A stretch of DNA of 64,000 nt from Paraburkholderia ginsengisoli NBRC 100965. Its GTDB lineage: Bacteria; Pseudomonadota; Gammaproteobacteria; Burkholderiales; Burkholderiaceae. A program made the translations under genes and the position numbers. Under the pieces are notes generated by a model. It did not search any database. It was not told the DNA's origin and worked only from the letters and a program-made list of their open reading frames with translations. The stretch is taken from NCBI RefSeq assembly GCF_000739735.1, contig NZ_BBJF01000020.1, positions 1 to 64,000 of the forward strand, written 5' to 3'. Within the stretch, counting starts at the first letter, position 1, and each line of letters begins with the position of its first letter. This document shows positions 29,425-37,605 of the stretch, piece after piece.

Positions 29425-30333
29425 ATGTCTCACGCACCAGGCAGTAACGAACACAGCAACGACGCGTATTACGCGCACTACCAATCGCTGCAGTTGCATC
29501 GCCATCCGCACGGCGTGCTCGAAGTCGTGATGAGCGGCGAGGGCGCGAACCGAAGCGCACTCGCCACCGCCAACGCGCGGATGCACTTCGAACTCGCCGA
29601 AATCTGGCGCGACATCGACCGCGATCCCGACACGCGCGTCGCGATCATTCGCGGCGAGGGCAAGGGCTTTTCGGCCGGCGGCGACCTGCAACTGGTCGAA
29701 GACATGGCGACCGATTTCGACGTGCGCGCGCGGGTCTGGCGCGAGGCGCGCGACCTCGTCTACAACGTGATCAATTGCAGCAAACCGATCGTTTCGGCGA
29801 TGCACGGTCCAGCGGTCGGCGCGGGACTCGTCGCGGGACTGCTCGCCGATATCTCGATCGCGACGAAGACGGCGCGCATCATCGACGGCCATACGCGCCT
29901 CGGCGTCGCCGCCGGCGATCACGCGGCGATCGTGTGGCCGCTTCTGTGCGGGATGGCCAAGGCCAAGTACTACCTGATGCTGTGCGAGCCGGTGAGCGGC
30001 GAAGAGGCGGAGCGCATCGGCCTCGTATCGCTCGCCGTCGATGAGCCCGAGCTGCTGCCCAAGGCATTCGAAGTCGCGCAGAAACTCGCGAACGGCTCGC
30101 AGACGGCAATCCGCTGGACCAAGTACGCGTTGAACAACTGGCTGCGCTCGGCGGGGCCCGCGTTCGATACCTCGCTCGCGCTGGAATTCATGGGCTTTGC
30201 CGGGCCGGACGTGCGCGAAGGCGTGAACTCGCTGCGTGAGCGGCGGGCGCCCGATTTCGGCGCCAGCGACCCGTGGCGCGGCCAGCCGCAGCCGCCGTCG
30301 GACGATCGCGCGGCGGGCGACGAGCGGTCCTGA
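29425..30333 (+). CDS. Crotonase-fold protein (enoyl-CoA hydratase/isomerase family)
   Basis: A 302-residue crotonase counted from 29425 (MSHAPGSNEH). The upstream part of the frame does not look coding. The oxyanion-hole segment GKGFSAGGDL and the second turn HGPAVGAGLVAGLLADISIA are intact, so acyl-CoA binding is likely. Aligned by eye to rat mitochondrial hydratase, the two catalytic glutamates (Glu144 and Glu164) are replaced by Val and His. The nearby GDHAA motif offers an Asp-His instead. A simple hydratase reaction is therefore doubtful. It lies between the orphan binding protein and phaM. Confidence 0.85.
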   Translation: MSHAPGSNEHSNDAYYAHYQSLQLHRHPHGVLEVVMSGEGANRSALATANARMHFELAEIWRDIDRDPDTRVAIIRGEGKGFSAGGDLQLVEDMATDFDVRARVWREARDLVYNVINCSKPIVSAMHGPAVGAGLVAGLLADISIATKTARIIDGHTRLGVAAGDHAAIVWPLLCGMAKAKYYLMLCEPVSGEEAERIGLVSLAVDEPELLPKAFEVAQKLANGSQTAIRWTKYALNNWLRSAGPAFDTSLALEFMGFAGPDVREGVNSLRERRAPDFGASDPWRGQPQPPSDDRAAGDERS

Positions 30334-30415
30334 CCGCGTGCCGCGCACGGTATGATCGAATCAGACGCGCGCGGGACGGCGCTCCTCCTTCCTCCAATGC
30401 ATCGAGGCGACAAGC

Positions 30416-31192
30416 ATGACCGATACGACCGATTCCACGCCGCCCTTTCCCGGCTTTCCTGGTTTTCCGCCCGCTGAAATGCTCGAACGCATGTGGGGCA
30501 TGATGCGGCTCTCGCCGTTCGGCTCCGCGCTGCCCGGCGCGCAAGCGGGCGGCGCCCTCGGGCCGTCGCTGTCGATGATGTCCGACATGATGGCGCCGCT
30601 CACCAACGTCGAAGAACTCGACAAGCGCATCACCGACATGCGCGCGGTCGAGCAATGGCTGAAGCTGAATCTGAGCATGCTGCAGTCCGCGATTCAGGCG
30701 CTCGAAGTGCAGCGCGCGACGCTCGCGACACTGCGCGCGTTCGGCGCGTTCGCGCAGTCGTCGATGGCTCAGCCGACGGCGTCCGCAGCGCCGAGTCCCG
30801 CGCCGGCGAGCGGCTGGCCGCATCCGGCCGCGCCCACGCCCGCGCCGGCTGCGCAAAGCGCCGCGCCTTCGGAGAACGCGGCTTCCGCGGACAACGCCGA
30901 AGAAGACACGCCCGCGACGCCGCCGTTCGACGCGTCAGCCTGGTGGAATCTGCTGCAATCGCAGTTCAACCAGATCGCCCAGTTCGCGATGACGCAACCG
31001 GCCGCCGCAGGGGGCGAAGCGGCGACCGACTCCGCGCAGGAGACGATGAAGGCATCGGCGGCGGGCGGAGCAACGGGTCATGCCGCCGCGTCAAAGCCAA
31101 CCGCCAGTCCCGCGACGAAGCGGCCGGCGGCAAAGCGGGCGTCGACGTCCGCAAAACGCGCGAGCGGTTCGACGGCGAAAAAGTCAATTTAA
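30416..31192 (+). CDS. phaM: PHA granule regulatory protein PhaM
   Basis: A 258-residue PhaM. The N-terminus (PPFPGFPGFPPAEMLERMWGMM) and the conserved helical core with LTNVEELDKRITDMR and VEQWLKLNLSMLQSAIQALE match the family. The tail is a long Ala/Pro linker and a histone-H1-like basic end with KRPAAKRASTSAKRAS. PhaM activates PHA synthase PhaC and tethers polyhydroxybutyrate granules to the nucleoid through this basic tail. Its presence implies PHB storage. A hairpin follows the stop. Confidence 0.9.
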   Translation: MTDTTDSTPPFPGFPGFPPAEMLERMWGMMRLSPFGSALPGAQAGGALGPSLSMMSDMMAPLTNVEELDKRITDMRAVEQWLKLNLSMLQSAIQALEVQRATLATLRAFGAFAQSSMAQPTASAAPSPAPASGWPHPAAPTPAPAAQSAAPSENAASADNAEEDTPATPPFDASAWWNLLQSQFNQIAQFAMTQPAAAGGEAATDSAQETMKASAAGGATGHAAASKPTASPATKRPAAKRASTSAKRASGSTAKKSI

Positions 31193-31208
31193 AGGCAGGA
31201 ACGAAAGA

Positions 31209-31233
31209 CGGCGGCGCATGCGGTGCGCCGCCG
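31209..31233 (+). terminator. Hairpin after phaM, possible terminator
   Basis: A perfect 10-bp stem (CGGCGGCGCA with TGCGCCGCCG) and a 5-base loop lie 17 bases past the phaM stop. There is no T-run, so it may instead protect the mRNA 3' end. Confidence 0.4.
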
Positions 31234-31369
31234 GATCAATGCCTCACGGACCGGCACGACCCGATAGATGAATTCGCCGCCTGTCATGGTTTTGCCGCTG
31301 GCTGCCGGTCACACTGCGCGGATCGCGCGCTTTGTTGCCAGAGGTCAATCAGGCACCGGAATTGCGTCT

Positions 31370-31392
31370 TTTACCGATGGTAAATCGGTAAA
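31370..31392. promoter_or_regulatory. Candidate operator: 23-bp palindrome upstream of the di-iron gene
   Basis: TTTACCGAT and ATCGGTAAA form perfect 9-bp arms around GGTAA. A further GGTAAA copy inside makes a nested TTTACC-GAT-GGTAAA palindrome. A TATCAT -10-like hexamer starts 11 bases downstream, so a bound dimer would cover the -35 region and repress. TetR- or GntR-type binding is plausible; the regulator is unknown. Confidence 0.5.
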
Positions 31393-31766
31393 GTGCGCGT
31401 GCTATCATTGTGTAAGCTTCATTTTGGCTTTTGGGCGTGCGTTGAAAAGAACCAATCCAGCCGCCCTCGCGTCATTCGCCGCCGGTATAACCGGTACAGG
31501 GCTGGACGGTGCGGATTCATCGCATACTGGCTCGACCTCAGGCACAGGGTATCCCTCACCCACGGTTGGCCGCACAGCGCGTAAGTTGGTGGCAGCGCTG
31601 GCGCAAAACGCCCGCACTTCTTTGCTGCCCGGTGATCTGGGCAGTCGATTACCGCGTAAAATTGAATGCTTGGCCGACAAACGGTGCAAATTCGTTCGTC
31701 GTGAGCAAAAGTGCTACACGTAGTAGTTACAGACATAGACAGTATGCGCAGAACAGGGGTGGGACT

Positions 31767-32639
31767 ATGAACACCATGCTTTATCCGGAACTTTATAAAT
31801 CGCTCGAATCCGTTCGATGGGACATGGAGAAAGACATTCCCTGGGACAAGTTCGATGCATCGCTCCTGACCGACGAGCAGGCCGCGACGATCAAGATGAA
31901 CGCGATCACCGAATGGTCGGCGTTGCCCGCCACGGAAATGTTTCTGCGTGACAACCATCACGACAGCGATTTCTCCGCGTTCATGAGCGTGTGGTTCTTC
32001 GAAGAACAGAAGCACTCGCTGGTGCTGATGGAATATCTGCGCCGCTTCAAGCCGGAAATGTGCCCGACCGAAGAGGAACTGCACGCGGTGCGCTTCGAAT
32101 TCGATCCGGCGCCGCCGCTCGAAACGCTGATGCTGCACTTTTGCGGCGAAATCCGTTTGAATCACTGGTATCGCCGCGCTGCCGAATGGCACACCGAGCC
32201 GGTCATCAAGCAGATCTACGAAACTATTTCGCGCGACGAAGCGCGTCATGGCGGCGCGTATCTGCGCTACATGAAGAAGGCGATGGCGCAAACTGGCGAC
32301 ATCGCGCGTGCGGCATTTGCGAAGATCGGTGTGCTGATGGCGTCGGCGCGCCGCACGGAAAAGCCGCTGCATCCCACCAATCTGCACGTCAATCAGGCGC
32401 TGTTCCCGCGCGACACGATTCAATCGCGTCTGCCGGATCCGGAATGGCTGGAGCGCTGGCTCGACGAGCAGATCCGTTTCGACGACGGCTGGGAAAAGAA
32501 GGTGGTCGAGCGCATTCTGCACAACCTGTCGATTCTGTTCGAGCGCACGTTCAATACGGCGCAGGAACTGAACCGCTATCGCAAGGAAGTGGTGGCGCGT
32601 TTGCAGGCGGACCAGAAGTCCGCTGAACAACCGGCTTGA
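31767..32639 (+). CDS. Ferritin-like di-iron protein (acyl-ACP desaturase-related)
   Basis: A 290-residue helical protein starting at 31767, where AGGGGTGGG lies upstream. The di-iron ligand pattern is complete: Glu49, Glu80-x-x-His83 (in FFEEQKHS), Glu128 (in HFCGEIRLNHWY) and Glu158-x-x-His161 (in SRDEARHGG). This spacing is typical of ferritin-like oxidases and acyl-ACP desaturase relatives. It may oxidise or desaturate an acyl chain. No transmembrane segment is present. A terminator follows, and a palindromic operator candidate lies upstream. Substrate unknown. Confidence 0.85.
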   Translation: MNTMLYPELYKSLESVRWDMEKDIPWDKFDASLLTDEQAATIKMNAITEWSALPATEMFLRDNHHDSDFSAFMSVWFFEEQKHSLVLMEYLRRFKPEMCPTEEELHAVRFEFDPAPPLETLMLHFCGEIRLNHWYRRAAEWHTEPVIKQIYETISRDEARHGGAYLRYMKKAMAQTGDIARAAFAKIGVLMASARRTEKPLHPTNLHVNQALFPRDTIQSRLPDPEWLERWLDEQIRFDDGWEKKVVERILHNLSILFERTFNTAQELNRYRKEVVARLQADQKSAEQPA

Positions 32640-32721
32640 TGCGATGAGTATGTGAGCAAAGTTCGCGGATCCAGGCGCGCTTCGGCGCCCGTGCCGCGGA
32701 CAGGTTCGATTGGTTTCAGGA

Positions 32722-32756
32722 ACGGCCCGGCACGCGTGAGCTTGCCGGGCCGTTTT
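32722..32756 (+). terminator. Intrinsic terminator after the di-iron protein gene
   Basis: An 11-bp stem (ACGGCCCGGCA with TGCCGGGCCGT) and a 10-base loop are followed by TTTT. It lies between the di-iron gene and the heptose adenylyltransferase gene. Confidence 0.8.
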
Positions 32757-32811
32757 GCTTCAGCACGCGCACCGTGTATCGTGACGGCATTTTTCTCTTT
32801 CCGACTTTTTC

Positions 32812-33294
32812 ATGGCTGCTATTTTCGAACGCAAGATTCTGACGCGCGACGCACTGGTGAAGCTGCGCCCCTCGTTGAGTGCGCCGGTCGTATTCACCAA
32901 CGGGGTGTTCGACATCCTGCATCGCGGCCACGTGACCTATCTCGCCGATGCGAAGGCGTTGGGCGCGTGTCTGATCGTCGGTGTGAATAGCGATGCGTCG
33001 GTGCGCCTGCTCGGCAAGGGCGATGACCGCCCGATCAACAACGAAGCCGACCGCATGGCGCTGCTGGCGGCGCTGGAGAGCGTCGACTACGTGGTGTGCT
33101 TCGGCGAGAAGACGCCGGTCGAGCTGATTACGGCGGTTCGACCGGACGTGCTCGTCAAAGGCGGCGACTACGATATGGATGCGTTGCCCGAATCGGCGAT
33201 CGTGCGCGGGTGGGGCGGCAAGGCGCTGGCGATTCCTTTCGAGCACGATCGCTCGACCACCGCATTGCTGAAGAAAGTTCGCACGCAGGGCTAA
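32812..33294 (+). CDS. rfaE2: D-glycero-beta-D-manno-heptose 1-phosphate adenylyltransferase
   Basis: A 160-residue nucleotidyltransferase equal to the C-terminal domain of HldE. It makes ADP-heptose for the inner core of lipopolysaccharide. The nucleotidyltransferase motif is FDILHRGH near residues 32-39, and LVKGGDYDMDAL and the C-terminal STTALLKKV match the family. As in other Burkholderiales, this domain is a stand-alone gene rather than fused to the kinase domain. The start ATG follows a short purine-poor leader, with no obvious Shine-Dalgarno. Confidence 0.94.
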   Translation: MAAIFERKILTRDALVKLRPSLSAPVVFTNGVFDILHRGHVTYLADAKALGACLIVGVNSDASVRLLGKGDDRPINNEADRMALLAALESVDYVVCFGEKTPVELITAVRPDVLVKGGDYDMDALPESAIVRGWGGKALAIPFEHDRSTTALLKKVRTQG

Positions 33295-33426
33295 GTGCGG
33301 TTGCTACTGTTGCGGTTGCGGTTGCGGGTGAGGGCGGGACGTAACGCGGCCACATCGGTCGTATTTGCCCAAATGGCGCGAAGCTGTGCGTGAATGCGCG
33401 CTTGCCGCGCCTCCAACTGACGCCAC

Positions 33427-33666
33427 TTACTGCGGCAACGCCGATGCCGCAATCGGCGCCGCCGGCGCCGGACCGCCGACCACCGGCTGATCGGCGGCTT
33501 CGGCAGCCGTGACCGGCCGCACTTTCAGCCAGTCCGGATGAATCTCGCGATTCAGATGATTAGGCTCGCGGCCGCCGGCCGTGGGCGCCGGGCCGAATAC
33601 GCCGCGCACCGCGACGAATGCCAGAATATTGGCAAGAAGCAAGATGGCGATCGGCCAGCGAAGCAT
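33427..33666 (-). CDS. Short membrane-anchored protein, remnant of a SPOR-type protein
   Basis: A 79-residue protein with one N-terminal transmembrane segment (PIAILLLANILAFVAVRG). An EPNHLNREIHPDWLKVRPV segment then follows. This order, a membrane anchor and an EPxxLxxEixPxxLxV element, is how the SPOR-domain proteins found next to birA-coaX in related genera begin. Here the Pro/Ala-rich tail ends without a SPOR domain. It lies 54 bases after coaX and is probably co-transcribed. It is either a reduced form or a distinct small family. Confidence 0.65.
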   Translation of the reverse strand: MLRWPIAILLLANILAFVAVRGVFGPAPTAGGREPNHLNREIHPDWLKVRPVTAAEAADQPVVGGPAPAAPIAASALPQ

Positions 33667-33720
33667 GGCGGAGGGTCCCGTGCAGATAGGTTGAGTCGTT
33701 GTTATTTGCAGCGCCGCGCG

Positions 33721-34560
33721 TCAGACGCCCGGTTCCGCCGCGCACTCGGCGGCAATCAGCGCGAGGCCGGACAGCACGAGCGAATCGTGGCGAGTATGCG
33801 GCACTTTGAGCGCATTCGCTACTTCATCCACGGCGCCGCCGCTGACCACCAGCCGCACCGGCACCTGCCATTCGTCCTGCAAGTCACGCCACACGCGTTC
33901 GATCAAACCGGCTTGCGCCAGCGTGCAACCGGCCGACAGCGAACGCGGCGTGTCCGTCGCGAAGAATGGGCCGCGGCGAGCCTTTTCCGTTTCCGGCGCG
34001 CTGTCCGTATCGAGCAGGCCGCGCGCGGCGGCGGCGTCGAGCGTCGGCAATTGCGCCGTGTGCTCGCCGAGCGAACGCATCATCAGGGTCCAGCCGGGCG
34101 CAATCAAACCGCCGACAAAACAGCCGTCCGCACGCAACGCTTCGAGCGTGGTCGCCGTGCCGAACGTCGCGAGCAGCAGATGCTCGCCAGGAAACGCCGC
34201 GTGCGCGCCGATCATCCCGGCCCAGCGATCGCTACCGAGTGCGCCGGGCGTGGTGTAGCGATTGGTCACGCCGCACTGCTGCGCGCGGGCGCGGATCGTC
34301 GTGAGTGGCAGTTGCGGCCAGCGCGCGTCGAGCAGTGCCGCGACCCGCGCGGCGACACCGTCACCGGCGACATTGGATAACCACGCGCTCCCGGGCGCCG
34401 GCAAACCGGACCAGTCGGGCTGATCGACAGCGCCGTGCGCACCATCGGTCGCATGATTCAGCGCGCCGGCCGCCAGCTGCGAGCCGTCCGCCTGCACCAA
34501 TGCCCACTTGATCCGGCTATTGCCCGCGTCGACCAGCAGATAAGGCGCGCCGCTCGTCAT
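33721..34560 (-). CDS. coaX: Type III pantothenate kinase
   Basis: A 279-residue CoaX, which performs the first step of coenzyme A synthesis (pantothenate to 4'-phosphopantothenate) and is insensitive to CoA feedback. The N-terminal phosphate loop LLVDAGNSRIKWALV, the GSDRWAGMIGAHA segment and LATFGTATTLEAL are characteristic of the ASKHA-fold type III enzymes. It is homologous to the Bordetella Bvg accessory factor. Its start overlaps the birA stop by 4 bases (ATGA), indicating translational coupling. Confidence 0.94.
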   Translation of the reverse strand: MTSGAPYLLVDAGNSRIKWALVQADGSQLAAGALNHATDGAHGAVDQPDWSGLPAPGSAWLSNVAGDGVAARVAALLDARWPQLPLTTIRARAQQCGVTNRYTTPGALGSDRWAGMIGAHAAFPGEHLLLATFGTATTLEALRADGCFVGGLIAPGWTLMMRSLGEHTAQLPTLDAAAARGLLDTDSAPETEKARRGPFFATDTPRSLSAGCTLAQAGLIERVWRDLQDEWQVPVRLVVSGGAVDEVANALKVPHTRHDSLVLSGLALIAAECAAEPGV

Positions 34561-35474
34561 GCAGCACCGTCGGCCAGACGCAGCGAGACGTCGCCAGTCG
34601 CGATGGTCTGACGGCCGGAGGCGGTGTCGAGCAGCAACTGGCCGCGCTCGTCGACGCCCGCTGCCACACCGCGCGTCTGTTCCACGCCTTGTTCCAGCAG
34701 CACGACTTCACGGCCCGCGTACGCATGCACCGCGTTCCAGCGCGCCTGGAACGGCGCGAAGCCTTCGGCGCCGAAGCGTTGCAGCGCCGGTTCGAGCGCG
34801 TTCAGCTCGGCGGCGAGCGTGTCGGTGAGGTTGGCGTTGGGCAGCGCGCGTTGCAGCGCGGTCGGCACCGTGCCGCGCGCCTGCGGCGGCACGTCGGCAT
34901 GGAGCGCGCCGACTCGCGCCGCCAATTCGTCGGCGCCCTTCACATTGGTGCCGATGCCGATCACGACGGCGCTGGCGTCGTCGGTGCTCCACGCGGTTTC
35001 GATCAGGATGCCGGCCAGCTTGTCGCCTTCGAGCAGCACGTCGTTCGGCCACTTCAGCGCGATCTGGCCGGGACCGGCGACCGGCAGCGAGCGTAGCCCG
35101 TCGACCAGTGCGACGCCGACCGCGAGGCTTAAGCCCGCTAGCCCTTCGAGCGGACGCGGCAGCACACACGCGACCGAAAACAGCAGCGCATTGCCGGGCT
35201 CCGCATACCACGGACGACCACGGCGGCCGCGCCCGGCGGTTTGCAGATACGCGACCCGCACGATCGGCCGCGGCAGCGCGCCGGCTTTACGCGGCAGCGC
35301 CTTGACGCGGGTCATCAGGTCGGCGTTGGTCGAGCCGGTTTCCTCGACGATTTCGATCGGCCAGTCATGCGCATGCGCGCCGAACAGCGCGACCGCGCGC
35401 TCACGGTCGATGCGCCAGTCGGTTCCGTTTGCAGCCGCGCCGGCGGCTTGGGGTGGGGTCTTGGAAGCGTTCAT
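34557..35474 (-). CDS. birA: Biotin--[acetyl-CoA-carboxylase] ligase
   Basis: A 305-residue biotin protein ligase, counted from 35474. The longer frame to 35525 has no better start signal. The biotin/ATP loop is GRGRRGRPW, the lysine-containing motif is KWPNDVLL, and the C-terminal small domain follows. There is no N-terminal helix-turn-helix, so it modifies BCCP but is not expected to repress transcription. coaX overlaps its stop. It is divergent from the lipid-transport permease gene. Confidence 0.93.
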   Translation of the reverse strand: MNASKTPPQAAGAAANGTDWRIDRERAVALFGAHAHDWPIEIVEETGSTNADLMTRVKALPRKAGALPRPIVRVAYLQTAGRGRRGRPWYAEPGNALLFSVACVLPRPLEGLAGLSLAVGVALVDGLRSLPVAGPGQIALKWPNDVLLEGDKLAGILIETAWSTDDASAVVIGIGTNVKGADELAARVGALHADVPPQARGTVPTALQRALPNANLTDTLAAELNALEPALQRFGAEGFAPFQARWNAVHAYAGREVVLLEQGVEQTRGVAAGVDERGQLLLDTASGRQTIATGDVSLRLADGAA

Positions 35475-35544
35475 GCCGCATATTGTAGCGACAGGAAACT
35501 CCATGGGGTTTTGAGCACGGCCCATCTGCCGCGCCTTCGCTACA

Positions 35545-36714
35545 ATGGCCCCTAATCCGATAACCAGATTCTCGCGATCCTTGAACTACGACACTCCGCC
35601 CGGCCTTGAAGTCGCGGCAGGCAGCCAAGGCAAGATCGTCCGGCTCTCGGGCCAGTGGACGGCGCTCGCGCTCGCGCGCGACCGCGCCACCGGTCACGTG
35701 ATTCCTCTGTTGCGCTCGCTGACCGGCGCTGAAGGCATCGGCGAGTGGGACCTGTCGCGCATCGACAGGATGGACCACGTCGGTGGCCAGGCGCTGTGGC
35801 GCGTGTGGGGCCACAAGATGCCCGCCGTCACCACGCTCACCGACACGCAGCGCGACATTTTCGAGCGCATTGCATTGCTCGACACGGTGCGCGAGAAGGC
35901 CGAACCGGTGATCAAGTTCGACCCGTTTACGCGGCTCGGTCTCGCGATCTTCTCGTTCTTCGAGCATCTGTACGGCGGCGTGAGCATGCTCGGGCGCGTC
36001 GTGCTCGATCTGCTGGCAATCGTGCGCAAGCCAAAAATCACGCCGTGGACCGAAATTTCGGCGAACATCTACAACGCGGGCGCCCGCGCGCTGCCGATCA
36101 CCGCGCTCGTCGCGTTCCTGATCGGCATCGTGCTCAGCTATCTGTCGGCGCAACAGTTGCGGCTTTTCGGCGCGAACCAGTTCATCGTCAATATTCTGGG
36201 GCTCGCGGTGATCCGCGAACTGGGTCCGGTGCTGTCGGCGATTCTGGTGGCGGGTCGCTCGGGCTCGGCGATCACCGCGCAGATCGGCGTGATGCGCGTG
36301 ACCGAGGAACTCGACGCGATGCGCGTGATGGGCATTCCGCACGGCCTGCGCCTGATCCTGCCGCGCGTGATCGCGCTCGGCGTGGCGATGCCGCTGCTCG
36401 TGATGTGGACCAATATCATCGCGCTGACCGGCGGCGCGCTCGCCGCCAAGGTCGTGCTCGGCATCGACATGAGCTACTTCGCGCGTGCGTTGCCGGGTGT
36501 GGTGCCGATCGCGAACCTGTGGATCGGCCTCGGCAAAGGCGTCGCGTTCGGCATGCTGATCGCGATCGTCGGCTGTCACTTCGGCTTCCGTATCAAGGCC
36601 AATTCGCAGAGTCTCGGCGAAGGCACGACGACCTCGGTGGTGACTTCGATCACCATCGTGATTCTCGCGGACGCGGTGTTCGCGATCCTCTTTCAGAACG
36701 TGGGGCTCGGATGA
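35545..36714 (+). CDS. mlaE: ABC transporter permease, MlaE family, with N-terminal STAS-like domain
   Basis: A 389-residue inner-membrane permease of the MCE lipid-transport class. Residues 1-115 or so form a soluble MlaB/STAS-like domain (RLSGQWTALALARD, GIGEWDLSRIDRMDHVGGQALW). The MlaE domain follows, with 5-6 membrane segments (ITALVAFLIGIVLSYLSAQQ, GPVLSAILVAGRSGSAITAQ). It would move phospholipid between the inner membrane and the MCE protein. The ATG at 35545 has no Shine-Dalgarno. A TTG at 35581 is an alternative. The stop overlaps the ATPase start (ATGA). Confidence 0.9.
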   Translation: MAPNPITRFSRSLNYDTPPGLEVAAGSQGKIVRLSGQWTALALARDRATGHVIPLLRSLTGAEGIGEWDLSRIDRMDHVGGQALWRVWGHKMPAVTTLTDTQRDIFERIALLDTVREKAEPVIKFDPFTRLGLAIFSFFEHLYGGVSMLGRVVLDLLAIVRKPKITPWTEISANIYNAGARALPITALVAFLIGIVLSYLSAQQLRLFGANQFIVNILGLAVIRELGPVLSAILVAGRSGSAITAQIGVMRVTEELDAMRVMGIPHGLRLILPRVIALGVAMPLLVMWTNIIALTGGALAAKVVLGIDMSYFARALPGVVPIANLWIGLGKGVAFGMLIAIVGCHFGFRIKANSQSLGEGTTTSVVTSITIVILADAVFAILFQNVGLG

Positions 36715-37589
36715 TCGCGCCACTCACCCAGGCCGTGCGCGGCCAGCCCGTGCCGTCGATCGCCGAGCCGGTGATCGAGGTGATCGACATCACCAAGCGC
36801 TACGGCCGCAACATCGTGCACCAGCATCTGAACCTGGACGTGCGGCGCGGCGAGATCGTGTCGATCGTCGGCGGGTCGGGTTCGGGCAAGACCACGCTGG
36901 TGCGGCAGATTCTCGGTCTGGAGCGACCGTCGTCCGGCACCATCAAGCTGTTCGGCGAGGACCTCGCGACCGTCTCGCCGGAAACCGCGCTGCTGATGCG
37001 TAGCCGCTCCGGCATGCTGTTCCAGCGCGGCGCGCTGTTCTCGTCGCTGTCGGTGTTCGACAACATCGCGCAGCCGGTGCGCGAACTCGGCGTGGTGCCC
37101 GAGGACCTGCTGCGCGACATCGTGATGCTCAAGCTCGAAATGGTCGGGCTGCCTTGCAAGCACGCGTCGAAGATGCCGTCGGCGCTGTCGGGCGGGATGA
37201 TCAAGCGGGTCGGCATTGCGCGCGCGATCGCGCTCGAACCCGAACTGCTGTTCCTCGACGAACCGACCGCCGGGCTCGATCCTCAGGCGTCCGACGAATT
37301 CGTCGAACTGATCTCCGCGCTGCATCGCGCGCTGGGCTTGACGGTGGTGATGGTCACGCACGACCTCGACACGATGATCGCGCTGTCCACTCGCGTGGCG
37401 GTGCTCGCGGATCGCAAGGTGCTGGTCGCCGCGCCGGTCGAGGAGGCGGCGGGCGTCGACCATCCGTTTATCCGCGAATATTTCCTCGGCCTGCGCGGGC
37501 GCCGCGCGTTGCAGGCGCTGCCGCCGGAGCGCCGCGCGAAGCTGCCGCGCGCGGCACTCGCGTCGGCGTCGTCCGAATTGCCGCTGTGA
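36711..37589 (+). CDS. mlaF: ABC transporter ATP-binding protein, MlaF family
   Basis: A 292-residue ATPase that energises the MCE lipid transporter. Walker A is GGSGSGKTT at about residues 54-62. The signature motif appears as LSGGMIKR, with Met in place of the common Gln, as is usual in Mla ATPases. Walker B is LLFLDEPTAGLDP, and the switch His is in VTHDLDT. The C-terminal 45 residues extend past the core, as MlaF does for MlaB contact. The ATG overlaps the permease stop by 4 bases. Confidence 0.93.
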   Translation: MIAPLTQAVRGQPVPSIAEPVIEVIDITKRYGRNIVHQHLNLDVRRGEIVSIVGGSGSGKTTLVRQILGLERPSSGTIKLFGEDLATVSPETALLMRSRSGMLFQRGALFSSLSVFDNIAQPVRELGVVPEDLLRDIVMLKLEMVGLPCKHASKMPSALSGGMIKRVGIARAIALEPELLFLDEPTAGLDPQASDEFVELISALHRALGLTVVMVTHDLDTMIALSTRVAVLADRKVLVAAPVEEAAGVDHPFIREYFLGLRGRRALQALPPERRAKLPRAALASASSELPL

Positions 37590-37605
37590 ACCAGGAAACC
37601 TGACA

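Larger units (their letters stand above)
31193..31766. other. Intergenic region, 574 bases, with hairpin and palindrome
   Basis: This long stretch between phaM and the di-iron protein gene holds the hairpin at 31209-31233 and a 23-bp palindrome at 31370-31392 with a -10-like TATCAT at 31403-31408. If that promoter is used, the di-iron mRNA has a leader of roughly 350 bases. An open frame of 151 codons covers 31268-31723 but has no homology I recognise and an atypical composition. I treat it as non-coding. Confidence 0.5.

Noticed and set aside
31268..31723. Open frame of 151 codons before the di-iron gene
   Set aside because: It has no ribosome site, no family resemblance and a composition unlike the neighbouring genes, and it covers the palindrome and promoter candidate.
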